From: CAVQOB01 sp963714325
GTDB taxonomy: Bacteria > Pseudomonadota > Alphaproteobacteria > Rhizobiales > Hyphomicrobiaceae
DNA: 64,000 bases
Assembly (NCBI GenBank): GCA_963714325.1
Contig: CAVQOB010000013.1
Location: 1-64,000 of the forward strand
Direction: 5' to 3'
Shown here: piece by piece, positions 7,893 through 16,981 of the stretch
Layout of the letters: each line of letters begins with the position of its first letter
Numbering within the stretch: the stretch's first letter is position 1
The notes under the pieces: generated by a model
Told to the model about the DNA's origin: nothing
What the model saw: the letters and a program-made list of their open reading frames with translations, nothing else
Database searches by the model: none
Made by a program: the position numbers and the translations under genes

Positions 7893-9234
7893 CGCGACCG
7901 CGCCGTCGCAGCGCCACGCCTGCCATGACCTCGCTCCCGTAGGACTGTCGCAAGACTCTGCATCGTTCGGCGAGCAGTTGGACCAATGTGTCGAGTTCGG
8001 CTGAATGCATGCCTTCGTCCTTGAAAACTTCAGTCAAAATGGCTGCCTCGTCAGGGACGCGTGCAACCAGGTCGCGGATATGGGCTAGAGCTTGATCTGG
8101 GGCATAGCCGACACTGCGCGCCTGCTTTTCCCAATGTCGGGGAAGTATCTCGTCAAACCGATAGCGACCATCGATGGACATAGCGAGCTTGGCGTCCCGG
8201 CGTACTCGCACGTAGGGCAACATGCTGATCACGTCATAGAGGGGTGCCAGGCGAAATCGGCCTTTGGTGGCCAACAGAAGTCCGTAGTTCTTGCCGTGCG
8301 CGTCCGAGCCACCAATGACAAAATTGAAAGCTTGCGCCCGCATAAATCGGTCGCGATCTTCCGATGGCTTTGCCGAACCAGAGAGCAAGGCCATGATGGC
8401 CTTGATGCCAGGACCACCTTCGTTCTGATATTTGACTTGCGGCATGACTTTCAGTGCCTGGCAACAATCCTCCTGGTGGACGCGACGCACTTCGCCGCCG
8501 GACTGATCGATTGCGAGCTTGCGTTTTACATCCATACGCACGCGATCATAGCGCTCGATCACAACCACCGGGAGATCGCCGAAACGCTCGACCCAAATGT
8601 GCGGTGCCGGCAAATCAAGACGTGGCGCCAAGCGCAAACAGAATGCTTCATTTTCGACTTGTCCCGCGAGATTGGGGATCTGCGGTTTTAAAATGTGCGT
8701 CGATGGTGTCCGTCCGCGCGGCTCGTACCAACGGCCCTTGACGAGGTAAAGTGCTTTCTTGGGCTGTGCACCAGCAAGGCTCCATTGGCCGCCACCAGGC
8801 GTGAACGGCGTCGCTCGAGGCTGCCGGATGAGACTGGTAAATCGTTCTGCCAGCACATCAGCGCTGAGCCGAGTAGTCCCCTCTCGTTGTCGCAGCGCCT
8901 CCAGGCGATCCGGCGGCACGATCTGCACGGCGCCTTGGAGGTCTTCGCCGACATGTGCAATCAGCGCGAACGGGTTCCGCGCATTCGCACCGTACTGCTG
9001 ACCCCACGCTGCGAGCGTCGTCTCGCTATCGGGAAGCAGGCCCCACAAATAGGGCCGGATGGCATCGTCGCCATGCCGCGGGTTCGATAGGGGCATTGAG
9101 AGTGACAGAGGGATCGCGGATGGATTGGACAGCCAATCATCCGAGTAACGAAATTCAAATCGGCCACTATTCCCTTGGACGATTTGACCGATCACGTGCT
9201 CGTTGATGAGGACGACAAGTTCCTTAGATGTCAT
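7879..9234 (-). CDS. hipA: HipA-family serine/threonine kinase toxin
   Basis: This is a 451-residue HipA kinase. The N-terminal HipA-N1 domain (PLSLSMPL...YLWGLLPD) precedes a PI3/4-kinase-like fold with GGSDAHGKNYG (catalytic Asp and metal-binding Asn) and LAPLYDV (DFG-like Asp). HipA toxins phosphorylate an aminoacyl-tRNA synthetase (GltX in E. coli) and induce growth arrest, restrained by HipB. The start codon overlaps the hipB stop (ATGA), so the pair is translationally coupled. The residues for catalysis are intact, so the toxin is probably active; the target here is unknown. Confidence 0.93.
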   Translation of the reverse strand: MTSKELVVLINEHVIGQIVQGNSGRFEFRYSDDWLSNPSAIPLSLSMPLSNPRHGDDAIRPYLWGLLPDSETTLAAWGQQYGANARNPFALIAHVGEDLQGAVQIVPPDRLEALRQREGTTRLSADVLAERFTSLIRQPRATPFTPGGGQWSLAGAQPKKALYLVKGRWYEPRGRTPSTHILKPQIPNLAGQVENEAFCLRLAPRLDLPAPHIWVERFGDLPVVVIERYDRVRMDVKRKLAIDQSGGEVRRVHQEDCCQALKVMPQVKYQNEGGPGIKAIMALLSGSAKPSEDRDRFMRAQAFNFVIGGSDAHGKNYGLLLATKGRFRLAPLYDVISMLPYVRVRRDAKLAMSIDGRYRFDEILPRHWEKQARSVGYAPDQALAHIRDLVARVPDEAAILTEVFKDEGMHSAELDTLVQLLAERCRVLRQSYGSEVMAGVALRRRGRATRP

Positions 9235-9569
9235 CGCCCAGCTCGCTTCGTCGGCAATCCCAAGTTTGCAATGTCATCGATGTCAACATCATCGACAAAA
9301 TCCGCTTTTGATCCGGCAGCGGGTGCTGCCGTGGTCGTGGCGAAAACGTCTATTCCAAGTTCGGTCAGTGCGCGCAGAACCAACCCCACCTTGGCATTGG
9401 AATGGCCTTGCTCGATTTCGTTGACCCATTTTCGGGACACAGTCAGTCGATCTGCCAAAGCCTGTTGTGACAGGCCCAGGACCTCACGCCGCGCCTTGAT
9501 CAGGCCCGCGATATCACCTGCTCGCCGCACATGAATCGGTTGGGCGACGATTTTAGCGACTTGTTTCAT
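9231..9569 (-). CDS. hipB: HipB-family antitoxin, XRE-type repressor
   Basis: This is a small helix-turn-helix protein of about 112 residues. The HTH lies in LGLSQQALADRLTVSRKWVNEIEQG, typical of HipB, and the C-terminal tail is acidic (ADFVDDVDIDDIANLG). HipB dimers neutralise HipA and repress the operon by binding tandem palindromes. ATG 9569 (MKQVAK) is preferred. An earlier in-frame ATG at 9587 would place the start inside the first operator copy. It is the first gene of the hipBA operon and lies directly downstream of the operator array at 9579-9702. Confidence 0.9.
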   Translation of the reverse strand: MKQVAKIVAQPIHVRRAGDIAGLIKARREVLGLSQQALADRLTVSRKWVNEIEQGHSNAKVGLVLRALTELGIDVFATTTAAPAAGSKADFVDDVDIDDIANLGLPTKRAGR

Positions 9570-9578
9570 GAATCCATT

Positions 9579-9702
9579 GTAACGCATAGGTTACAAGACG
9601 CAAGAGTAACCTGAGGGTTACAGGAACCTAAAGTAACTCACAGGTTACAAGAGAGCAATGTAACCCACAGGTTACAGGAAGTTAATGTAACCCGCGGGTT
9701 AC
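9579..9702 (-). promoter_or_regulatory. five-copy palindromic operator array upstream of hipBA
   Basis: Five 16-bp palindromes of the form GTAAC-N6-GTTAC lie at 9579-9594, 9606-9621, 9633-9648, 9660-9675 and 9687-9702. The period is exactly 27 bp with 11-bp spacers; the last copy, GTAACCCGCGGGTTAC, is a perfect palindrome. They occupy the whole hipB upstream region, so they are predicted HipB operators for autorepression. E. coli hipBA has an analogous set of four operators with a different sequence. No clear -35/-10 was assigned; the promoter must lie within or between copies. Confidence 0.85.
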
Positions 9703-9725
9703 ATTACTCTCAATCAAACGTACCG

Positions 9726-10997
9726 TCAATTCGATGGCCCCCGCCGCCGGCTGTAAAAATAATACCCCAGCGCCACCAGCTGCAGCGCGAGGCACAGACC
9801 GAACCCGGCTTGATAGGCTTCCAGCGCGTAGCCGCCGCCAGCCGTCTTCGGATAACGATCGATGATCCACCCGATGCCGGCCTGTAGGGCAAAGGCGGCG
9901 GCAAATATCAACAGATTCATCGCCGTATTCGCCCGCCCCGATCGTGCCGCGCCAAAATGCGACGACAACCATGGATAGGCAAGGATCGCCACCTGCCCCA
10001 GCATGCCGAACAACAGCCACGCCGGCAGCATCAGCGGCGTCCGACCGAACAGGATCACTGTCTGCGCGACGAGAAACGCGACGATAAAACAGACCAGCAC
10101 CGTCAACACGCTAACGCCACGGCGCACCAGCCGATCAGCCAGCACGCCGGTAAACAGGATGCCGACGAAAAATGCTGCCGCCGTCAGAAAAAGATGATGC
10201 GCGACGCCGGCGCGATCAAACCCCGCCACATCGCGAAACCAAGGCCCCGCCCACAACGTCTGAATGGCAATGTGCGTGCCGGCAGTCGCCGCCAGCAACG
10301 GCGCCAAACCATAGAACGCGCGATCGGCGTAGATCGTACCGACGTCGCGCACCTGGGCCGCGAGTGTCGCCGGCGCGGCCGTCGCGCGACCCTCGGGCAC
10401 AACAACAGCAATCAATGCCGCAACCGCCAACGTCGCCACGCCGAGACTGGCAAACGCCGCCCGCCAGCCGAATTGCGCCACCGCCACATCCATCGGCAAC
10501 GTCGAAACAATCAGTCCCAGCGCCCCAAACGACATGACGCAGGCGCTCGCCAGTTGGCGGCGATCCTCCGGCACCCAGACGACGACGGCCTTGAAACTCG
10601 CCATCAGCCCGCCCGCCACGCCAAGCCCGATCAGCGCCCGCGCCGCCGCCAGCGATAGAACCCCCTGACCAACCGAAAACAACAGCGCGCCAAGCCCCGC
10701 ACAGGCCAACAGTCCAATCTGCACGCGGCGCGGACCATACCGATCGAGCAGAATGCCCAGCGGCAATTGGAACAACGCGAACGATACCAGATAGGCGGCC
10801 GTCAGCAGCCCAAGCTCGCTCGCCGTCAGCCCCACGTCCGCGACCAGGTTCGGCGCGACGATCGCGTTCACCGCGCGAAACAGATACGACATGAAATACC
10901 CAAGCGCGAACGGCAGCAACGTCAGCGCCGCGACAGGCAACGACGGATACCCAACCATCGGCGCAGCCGCTTTCGCAGCAGTTCGTAGTTCGCTCAT
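9726..10997 (-). CDS. major facilitator superfamily transporter
   Basis: This is a 423-residue inner-membrane secondary transporter with about 12 hydrophobic helices. The MFS motif A appears as GILLDRYGPRRVQIG after helix 2 and in degenerate form as GVLADRLVRRGV after helix 8. The substrate cannot be read. It is on the same strand as hipB but separated from it by the operator array. A start at ATG 10997 is supported by MSELRTAAKAAAP preceding the first helix. Confidence 0.88.
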   Translation of the reverse strand: MSELRTAAKAAAPMVGYPSLPVAALTLLPFALGYFMSYLFRAVNAIVAPNLVADVGLTASELGLLTAAYLVSFALFQLPLGILLDRYGPRRVQIGLLACAGLGALLFSVGQGVLSLAAARALIGLGVAGGLMASFKAVVVWVPEDRRQLASACVMSFGALGLIVSTLPMDVAVAQFGWRAAFASLGVATLAVAALIAVVVPEGRATAAPATLAAQVRDVGTIYADRAFYGLAPLLAATAGTHIAIQTLWAGPWFRDVAGFDRAGVAHHLFLTAAAFFVGILFTGVLADRLVRRGVSVLTVLVCFIVAFLVAQTVILFGRTPLMLPAWLLFGMLGQVAILAYPWLSSHFGAARSGRANTAMNLLIFAAAFALQAGIGWIIDRYPKTAGGGYALEAYQAGFGLCLALQLVALGYYFYSRRRGPSN

Positions 10998-11018
10998 GAA
11001 TGCTGCAGACCTACTTGA

Positions 11019-12125
11019 TCAAACCTTGCCGGCTGCTTGCGCTGCGCCAGACGCCGCGTCAATCCCCGTGAGATCACGTCCGGCGGCAAAGCGCTGAATG
11101 GCTGCTATGCGGTCGCCCATCGCCGGGTGGGTATCGAACAGGCCGGTCATCCGGCTCTTCACCGGGCTCTCGATGAAAAAGGCCTCCATCCGCGATGGCA
11201 CATCAAATACTGCCTTGGCTTCGATCTTGCGCAACGCCGAGATCATCGCATCGGGATCTTTCGTCAACTCAACGGCGCCGGCATCGGCCAGATACTCCCG
11301 CGACCGCGACAGCGCAAAGCGGATCAGCGTCGATATCCCCCAGGAGATCAGAATGATCACCACCGCGATGATGATTGCAATGATCGCGGCTCCGCCCCCG
11401 CCATCCCCGTCGCGTTTCTTCGACGATCCGGACGACGACGTACCGCTCCATCCCCCGCTACTGCCGCTATCATTGCTCGAGTCATCGCGCCGCTGGCGAT
11501 GCCGTGGCGAGGCGCCATAGGGAAAGTCCCAGCCGCGGAACGCCAGATCACCGAGGAACCCGAACATGCCCGCGAAGATGATGGCAATCACCATCAACTG
11601 CGTATCTTTGTTGCGGATGTGCGTCAGCTCATGCGCCAGCACTGCTTCGAGTTCCGGCTTGGTCAGCGTGTTGATCAGCCCGCGTGAAACGGCAACGACG
11701 GCGTCATCCTGTTCGAGGCCGGACGCATAGGCATTCAGCGCATCGGTTTCGATGATCTGCAGCGCCGGCATCGTGATCCCCCGCGAGATGCAGAGGTTTT
11801 CCAGCGTGTTGTACAGTTCCGGCTCTGCAGCCCGCGTCACGTCGGCAGCGCCCGTTGCCCGCATGATCATGCTGCGATGGAAAAACCACGCGATCACGAA
11901 CCATATCAGCGCCCCGATCATCGCCACCCACCATGTCCGCCGGTAATTCTCGGCCGCCGCCGCGAGCATGCCGACCACCGTCCGCTCAGACCCGAGCACG
12001 GCTATGAAAATGAGATAGAACGAATACAGCAGCGCCTGCAGCAACAGCACGAAACCCGTCAGCAGCACCGCTGAACGCAGTTGGTTCGCCCGGATATGCC
12101 CGTACAGTCCGTAAGCCCGCATCAT
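11019..12125 (-). CDS. M48 family zinc metalloprotease, membrane-bound (HtpX-like)
   Basis: This is a 368-residue protease with two N-terminal membrane helices (about residues 17-45 and 65-83) and the zinc motif HELTH with the downstream Glu in SREYLADAGAVELT. A third hydrophobic stretch follows (AAIIAIIIAVVIILISWGIS). An unusual low-complexity loop rich in Ser, Gly and Asp (about residues 205-245) lies between the HExxH and the last helix. Related proteases degrade damaged membrane proteins. It is 21 bp upstream of the MFS gene on the same strand, so it may be co-transcribed with it. Confidence 0.9.
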   Translation of the reverse strand: MMRAYGLYGHIRANQLRSAVLLTGFVLLLQALLYSFYLIFIAVLGSERTVVGMLAAAAENYRRTWWVAMIGALIWFVIAWFFHRSMIMRATGAADVTRAAEPELYNTLENLCISRGITMPALQIIETDALNAYASGLEQDDAVVAVSRGLINTLTKPELEAVLAHELTHIRNKDTQLMVIAIIFAGMFGFLGDLAFRGWDFPYGASPRHRQRRDDSSNDSGSSGGWSGTSSSGSSKKRDGDGGGGAAIIAIIIAVVIILISWGISTLIRFALSRSREYLADAGAVELTKDPDAMISALRKIEAKAVFDVPSRMEAFFIESPVKSRMTGLFDTHPAMGDRIAAIQRFAAGRDLTGIDAASGAAQAAGKV

Positions 12126-12237
12126 CGTGATGCTCTGGTCCTTGTGGCCCGCATCCCCAAGGATGCACGTAAACCCGCGCGATCATGCGAGACTCGCGCC
12201 GCCAACGCAACCGCTACCCTGCCCCACAGAATCGCCA

Positions 12238-13119
12238 TCACCCGCGAAAAAAGTACTCCGGCGTTGAGCCCACGATCTTTGCATCCGGTTCACCGACGGT
12301 TTTTTTATCTTTGCCCTTGTAATCCATCGCATGCAGCACAAACCGCATCGCTTCCAGTCGCGACCGTCGCTGATCGTTGCCGAGGATCACCGTCCACGGG
12401 CACGTCGCCGTATGCGTGAAGCGGAACATCTCCTCTTTCGCAATTGTATACGTGTCCCACTTGGCCATCGCCGCGATGTCGATATCGGTGATCTTCCACT
12501 GTTTGACCGGATCGTGCCGGCGCTCATGGAAGCGCTTCAGCTGCATCTCCTGCCCGATCTCAATATAGAACTTGAACAGCCGGATCCCGTCGCGCACCAG
12601 CAGATCTTCGAAGTGCGGCGCATCCCGCAAAAAATCTGCCAACTGCTCGGGAGAGCAGAAGCCCATCACCCGTTCGACACCGGCACGATTGTACCAGGAG
12701 CGGTCGAACAACACGATATTGCCCGCTGACGGCAGGTGCGCGGCGTAGCGTTGGAAATACCATTGCCCGCGCTCGGTCTCCGTCGGCTTGGACAGCGCCA
12801 CGACACGGGCCTGACGGGGATTGAGATGCTCCATGAAATGCGCGATGCACGAGCCCTTGCCGGCGGCGTCCCGGCCCTCGAACACGCACAGCACCCGCTC
12901 GCCGGTCGCCTGCACATGCGCCTGCAGCTTCAACAATTCGATCTGCAGCGGCAGGAGCTGCTCTTCGAAGGCGTCGCGCTTCAACTTCTTGTCATAGGGA
13001 AAACCGCCACTGGCCAGCGCCCCCTCATCAATCGCCTTTGGCAGTTTGGGATCATCGACAGCGAACCCCTTGAAGGGATCGCGCGGCTTCGCATCAGATT
13101 TGGGCTTCGGCTTGCTCAT
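12238..13119 (-). CDS. ppk2: polyphosphate kinase 2
   Basis: PPK2 transfers phosphate between polyphosphate and nucleotides, usually making GTP or ATP from the diphosphates. The 293-residue one-domain protein has Walker A GRDAAGKGS (Lys near residue 88), Walker B VLFDRSWYNRA, and the lid segment RRHDPVKQWKITDID. The charged N-terminus is typical of class I enzymes. It is monocistronic, lying between the divergently placed neighbours without close spacing. Whether it prefers ADP, GDP or AMP cannot be decided from sequence. Confidence 0.93.
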   Translation of the reverse strand: MSKPKPKSDAKPRDPFKGFAVDDPKLPKAIDEGALASGGFPYDKKLKRDAFEEQLLPLQIELLKLQAHVQATGERVLCVFEGRDAAGKGSCIAHFMEHLNPRQARVVALSKPTETERGQWYFQRYAAHLPSAGNIVLFDRSWYNRAGVERVMGFCSPEQLADFLRDAPHFEDLLVRDGIRLFKFYIEIGQEMQLKRFHERRHDPVKQWKITDIDIAAMAKWDTYTIAKEEMFRFTHTATCPWTVILGNDQRRSRLEAMRFVLHAMDYKGKDKKTVGEPDAKIVGSTPEYFFRG

Positions 13120-13210
13120 GAGAGGTGTTCCGGTGATGGCAACGAAGCGGCACTCTTATCGAGGCCGGAAAGCAACACAACTGCCGTCGCCAATCAGAGC
13201 TAAAAAACAC

Positions 13211-13239
13211 AAAAAAAGAACGCGGGAATTGCCCCCGCG
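13211..13239 (-). terminator. intrinsic terminator of the TRAP binding-protein gene
   Basis: Read on the minus strand, the stem CGCGGG-N7-CCCGCG (13221-13239) is followed by TTCTTTTTTT. It begins 28 nt after the stop codon of the gene ending at 13268. The U-run after a GC-rich stem is a textbook rho-independent terminator. Confidence 0.85.
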
Positions 13240-13267
13240 CCCTTCTCATGTCCGACTTGCTGCCCGA

Positions 13268-14371
13268 TCAGGATTTCTGATTGCGATAGCGGATCATGTA
13301 GCTTTCCATGGTGTAGTCGGCGACCTGATGCCACAGATAGCTGTCGTTGCGGAAGGCCGTGTAGTGGTCATAGAGCTTCTTGAACCAGGGGTTCGTCTGG
13401 TTCAATTCGCCATAAAGATCATGCGCCGCCTTATAGCAGGCGTCCATGACTTCCGGCGAAAACGGCGTCAGCACGGCGCCGGCTCCAACGACGCGCTTCA
13501 GCGCCTGCGGATTGACCGCGTCATACTTCGCCCCACCCCACATGTTGGCTTCGACGCACGCCGATTGCAGAACCTGCTGATACAGCTTCGGCAACTCGTT
13601 GTACTTCTTGATGTTGACCATCAAGCAGGCCGACGAACCCGTCTCCCACCAGCCCGGATAATGGTAGAACTTGGCGACCTTGTAGAAGCCGAGTTTTTCG
13701 TCATCGTAAGGACCAACCCACTCGGCGCCGTCCAGCGTACCCTTTTCCAGCGCCGGATAGATATCGCCGCCGGCGATCTGCTGCGGCACGACGCCAACGC
13801 GGGTCATGATCTTGCCCGCGAATCCGCCGAGACGGAACTTCAGGCCTTTGAGATCCTCGACCTTCTTGATCTCCTTGCGGAACCAACCGCCCATCTGGCA
13901 ATGCGTGTTGGCCGCCGGGAACATGATGGTGTCATAGGTCTTCAGGAACTCATTGAAGAGGTCGAGACCGCCGCCATGATAGTACCAAGCGTTTTTCATG
14001 CGGCTGTTCATGCCGAAGGGCAGTTCCGAGCCGAACGTGAACGCGTCATCCTTGCCGAAGTAATAATAGGGCGCGGTATGTCCGCATTCGACGGTGCCGT
14101 TCTGGACCGCGTCGAGCACCTGCAGGCCGGGGACGATTTCTCCGGCCGCAAAGACTTGCAACTGGAACTTGCCATCGGTCAGTTCAGCGCAACGCTTGCC
14201 GACATGCTCGGCTGAACCATAGAGCGTGTCGAGCGATTTCGGCCAGCTCGCCGTCAGCCGCCATTTGACCTCAGGCATCGTCTGCGCAATCGCCGGTGCC
14301 GCGAGCGCCGTCGCACCGACGCTGCCAACCGCTGCGCCTTTCAAAAATTTTCGTCTGTTCACAGTCGACAT
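13268..14371 (-). CDS. TRAP transporter substrate-binding protein (DctP family, Tat-exported)
   Basis: This is a periplasmic solute receptor of 367 residues. The N-terminus has a twin-arginine signal (NRRKFLKGAAVGSVGATALAAPAIAQ). The mature part has the DctP/TakP-like features LKFRLGGFAGKIMTRVGVVPQQI and GTLDGAEWVGPYDD, as in binding proteins for alpha-keto acids and related carboxylates. No DctQ or DctM membrane genes are adjacent, so the partners must be elsewhere or the protein is an orphan. A terminator follows 28 nt downstream. The substrate is inferred only at the family level. Confidence 0.9.
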   Translation of the reverse strand: MSTVNRRKFLKGAAVGSVGATALAAPAIAQTMPEVKWRLTASWPKSLDTLYGSAEHVGKRCAELTDGKFQLQVFAAGEIVPGLQVLDAVQNGTVECGHTAPYYYFGKDDAFTFGSELPFGMNSRMKNAWYYHGGGLDLFNEFLKTYDTIMFPAANTHCQMGGWFRKEIKKVEDLKGLKFRLGGFAGKIMTRVGVVPQQIAGGDIYPALEKGTLDGAEWVGPYDDEKLGFYKVAKFYHYPGWWETGSSACLMVNIKKYNELPKLYQQVLQSACVEANMWGGAKYDAVNPQALKRVVGAGAVLTPFSPEVMDACYKAAHDLYGELNQTNPWFKKLYDHYTAFRNDSYLWHQVADYTMESYMIRYRNQKS

Positions 14372-14426
14372 ACCTTCAGTCCTCCCAGATGGCTTCGCCG
14401 GTCTTGGCTGGCGTCACCGCATCTTC

Positions 14427-15278
14427 TCACTCAGTTTTTGCATTCGCAAGGCCAACCAGCCGCGCATAGCCCTGTTCGACGGTTTCGGCGAGCATTTGGC
14501 GATAATTCCGATACACCGGGTCGGATTCCCCGACTTCGCCAAGCCTGACACCCGAAAAATCCTCCGTTTTCATGTAAACGATTGGCGCCGAAACCGGCAC
14601 GAAGACCGCCCGCTGCTTGTTCAGTGTCGTGATGAGCCCACGCATTTGGCCGGACTGGTCGATCTGCGAAACGACCACCATCCGCATGGCCCCTTTGGTC
14701 AGCGAGACCAGATGAATGAACATCGACGACGGTGGAATATAGAGCCGGCCACGGTGCGAATAGGGCTGGTCCGGCCGGTCGACCTCCTGAAACAGCAGAC
14801 TCGGCCAGCCCTCATCCCAGGTCACGTCGGTCCGATAGGCGACGATCGTATGCGGCGTCGAGAAGGCCGGCCGCAACGTCAAATAGCTGCCGAGATAGTG
14901 ATCGACGCCGGCCCGTGTGTAGGCCCCCATATAGATCGGCGCGACCACGCCACCCATCCCGCCCCGATCCGGTGTGCTCACCGTCTCGCCATGCGCCGCC
15001 GCCGGCCGCGCCTCGCCCGACCAGATCTCGCGGATGGCTTCGTACTTGAGGCCGAGCACCACACAGACATCGAACAGTGTCTGTGCCCGGACCGCCTTGC
15101 CGGCCAGCAGGTTCTGGATGGTCTTCTCATGGCAGTCGGCCGCGTCCGCGAGGCCCGCTTGCGTGATCTTCTTCTCGATCATCGCCGTGCGGATCATCAC
15201 CAGCGCCGCGTCATGGCTGATACCACCGCCGGCACCACCGCCGGTCTTATCTTTGCTGCCTGATTCCTTCCCCGTCAT
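14427..15278 (-). CDS. HTH protein with uncharacterised C-terminal domain
   Basis: This is a 283-residue protein. An XRE/Cro-like HTH near residues 25-75 (AALVMIRTAMIEKKITQAGLADAADCHEKTIQNLL is the core stretch, read in short pieces: KKITQAGLADAADCHEKTI) is followed by about 190 residues that I do not recognise. These include YMGAYTRAGVDHYLGSYLT, PHTIVAYRTDVTWDEGWPS and MRGLITTLNKQ. The second part may be a sensor domain. ATG 15278 is chosen; an upstream TTG at 15317 would add 13 residues without a good ribosome site. It lies 55 bp upstream of the TRAP binding protein on the same strand, so a regulatory link is possible but unproven. Confidence 0.75.
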   Translation of the reverse strand: MTGKESGSKDKTGGGAGGGISHDAALVMIRTAMIEKKITQAGLADAADCHEKTIQNLLAGKAVRAQTLFDVCVVLGLKYEAIREIWSGEARPAAAHGETVSTPDRGGMGGVVAPIYMGAYTRAGVDHYLGSYLTLRPAFSTPHTIVAYRTDVTWDEGWPSLLFQEVDRPDQPYSHRGRLYIPPSSMFIHLVSLTKGAMRMVVVSQIDQSGQMRGLITTLNKQRAVFVPVSAPIVYMKTEDFSGVRLGEVGESDPVYRNYRQMLAETVEQGYARLVGLANAKTE

Positions 15279-15390
15279 ACCGATGGCAATCTCTGTTCGC
15301 GATTCAAAGTCGGGCAACGACCGACATTAGAACTTACCGGAACGTCAGCGCATCCGGCAATTCGCAATCGCATGGATCACAGTCGCGCGG

Positions 15391-16116
15391 CTACCCCCAC
15401 CACGCGCCAAACAACATGACAAATCCCGCCAACAGCAACAATCCATCCATCAGCAGCCGGAAGCGCTCGGGATCAAGTTTCAATACGAACGACTTCGCCA
15501 CCCACGACCCCGCCATCACCGAGCCGCCGACGATGAACCCGCGCAGCACCGTTTCCATGGGCATCGCGTCGAAACGCCGGAAGACGATCGCCTTGGCAAT
15601 CCCCATCGATGCCGAACTGAGCGCCTCGGTCGATAGGAACGCGCCCTTGACCAGTCCATGGGCGACAAAGAACGGCGTATTGATCGGCCCGACGCTGGCG
15701 ACGACGCCGGACAAATAGCCGATCACCGCCCCTACCAGCGCCAATTGGCCAAGACCGATCGTCCACCCCTGCGCCTGCAGCCAGCGCCGCAGCGGGATCA
15801 TGGCGATGAAAAACGCGCCGAGCGCCAGTTCCACCAGCCGCGCATCGATCGACACCAGCGTCAGCGCGCCGAGTGCCGCCGCTGGCGCCGCCGTCAGCGA
15901 AAATGCCGCCGCCGCCCGCCAATCGACCTCCCGCCACCACACCGCCACGCGCGAAAAATTTGCCATCAACCCGGCGATCGCCAGGATCGGCACCGCTTCC
16001 TTCGGCCCGAACGCGAAGACCAGCGCCGGCATCAGCATGATCGACGAGCCAAACCCGACAATGCCGCCGACCGTACCCGCGGCCAGTCCCAAAGCAAGTA
16101 TGGCCAGCCAGATCAT
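15391..16116 (-). CDS. TSUP family permease (TauE/SafE)
   Basis: This is a 241-residue polytopic membrane protein with two repeats of the TauE/SafE type: GTVGGIVGFGSSIMLMPAL near the N-terminus and GYLSGVVASVGPINTPFF in the middle. Family members export sulfite, sulfoacetate or other small organosulfur anions, but the substrate here is unknown. It begins 13 bp after the ugpE-like gene on the same strand, in the place where ugpC would be expected in a complete ugp operon. Confidence 0.88.
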   Translation of the reverse strand: MIWLAILALGLAAGTVGGIVGFGSSIMLMPALVFAFGPKEAVPILAIAGLMANFSRVAVWWREVDWRAAAAFSLTAAPAAALGALTLVSIDARLVELALGAFFIAMIPLRRWLQAQGWTIGLGQLALVGAVIGYLSGVVASVGPINTPFFVAHGLVKGAFLSTEALSSASMGIAKAIVFRRFDAMPMETVLRGFIVGGSVMAGSWVAKSFVLKLDPERFRLLMDGLLLLAGFVMLFGAWWG

Positions 16117-16129
16117 GCGGCCAATCCGC

Positions 16130-16981
16130 TCACTTCTCGGTCTCCACCAACCCCTTCACGAACCAGCGCTGCATCAGGATCACGACCGCAACCGGCGGCA
16201 GCATGGCGAGCACTGCCGTTGCCATCGCCAACTGCCACTCCGTCAGTGCGTCCTGCGTCACGATCATCTTCTTGATGCCGATGACGATCGTCTGCATCGA
16301 ATCCTTCGTCGTAATCAGCAACGGCCACAGATACTGGTTCCAGCCGTAGATGAACTGAATGACGAACAACGCCGCGCACGTCGTCGCCGACAGCGGGATC
16401 ATCGTATCCTTGAAGAACTTGAACGGCCCGGCGCCGTCGATCTTCGAAGCTTCCAGAATCTCATCGGGCACCGTCATGAAGAACTGCCGGAACAGCAACG
16501 TCCCTGTCGCCGACGCAATCAATGGCAGCGTCAGCCCGGCGTAACTGTCGAGCAGGCCGAGATCAGCGACGACCTTGAAGGTCGGATAGATGCGCACTTC
16601 GACCGGCAGCATCAACGTCAGGAAGATCAGCCAGAAGAACGTCATCCGCAACGGAAACTTGAAATAGACGATCGCAAACGCCGAAATGATGGAGATCAGG
16701 ATTTTTCCCGACGCAATCGTGATCGCCATGATGAAACTGTTCAATAGCATCGTGATCACCGGTTCGCGCGTCGAGCTCGACGTGCCCTTGAACAGGATGC
16801 GCGAATAGTTCTCGATGGCCTGTCCGCCCGGCAGCAGGCCGAACGTCCCATTGATGATATCGGTCGCCGAATGCGTCGACGCAATGATCGCCAGATACAC
16901 GGGAAAGGCGACGATAAACACGCCGAGGATCAGCACGACATGCGGGAAGATGCGAGAGAACAGCGTCGAGCGCTCAACCAT
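16130..16981 (-). CDS. ugpE: ABC transporter permease, UgpE-like
   Basis: This is an inner-membrane permease of 283 residues with six hydrophobic helices and the MalFG-type EAA loop EASKIDGAGPFKFFKDTMIPLS that contacts the ATPase. The C-terminus RWFVKGLVETEK, including its GLVxGxxK-like form, fits UgpE of the sn-glycerol-3-phosphate uptake system. ATG 16981 overlaps the ugpA stop by one base (TGATG), so the two permeases are coupled. The open frame extends upstream to 17491, but only as overlap with ugpA. No ugpB or ugpC is adjacent, so glycerol-3-phosphate as substrate is probable, not proven. Confidence 0.87.
   Translation of the reverse strand: MVERSTLFSRIFPHVVLILGVFIVAFPVYLAIIASTHSATDIINGTFGLLPGGQAIENYSRILFKGTSSSTREPVITMLLNSFIMAITIASGKILISIISAFAIVYFKFPLRMTFFWLIFLTLMLPVEVRIYPTFKVVADLGLLDSYAGLTLPLIASATGTLLFRQFFMTVPDEILEASKIDGAGPFKFFKDTMIPLSATTCAALFVIQFIYGWNQYLWPLLITTKDSMQTIVIGIKKMIVTQDALTEWQLAMATAVLAMLPPVAVVILMQRWFVKGLVETEK

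Noticed and set aside
9579..9702. CRISPR array interpretation of the 27-bp periodic repeat
   Set aside because: Repeats are 16-bp palindromes with 11-bp spacers in the hipB control region; far too short for CRISPR and with no cas genes.
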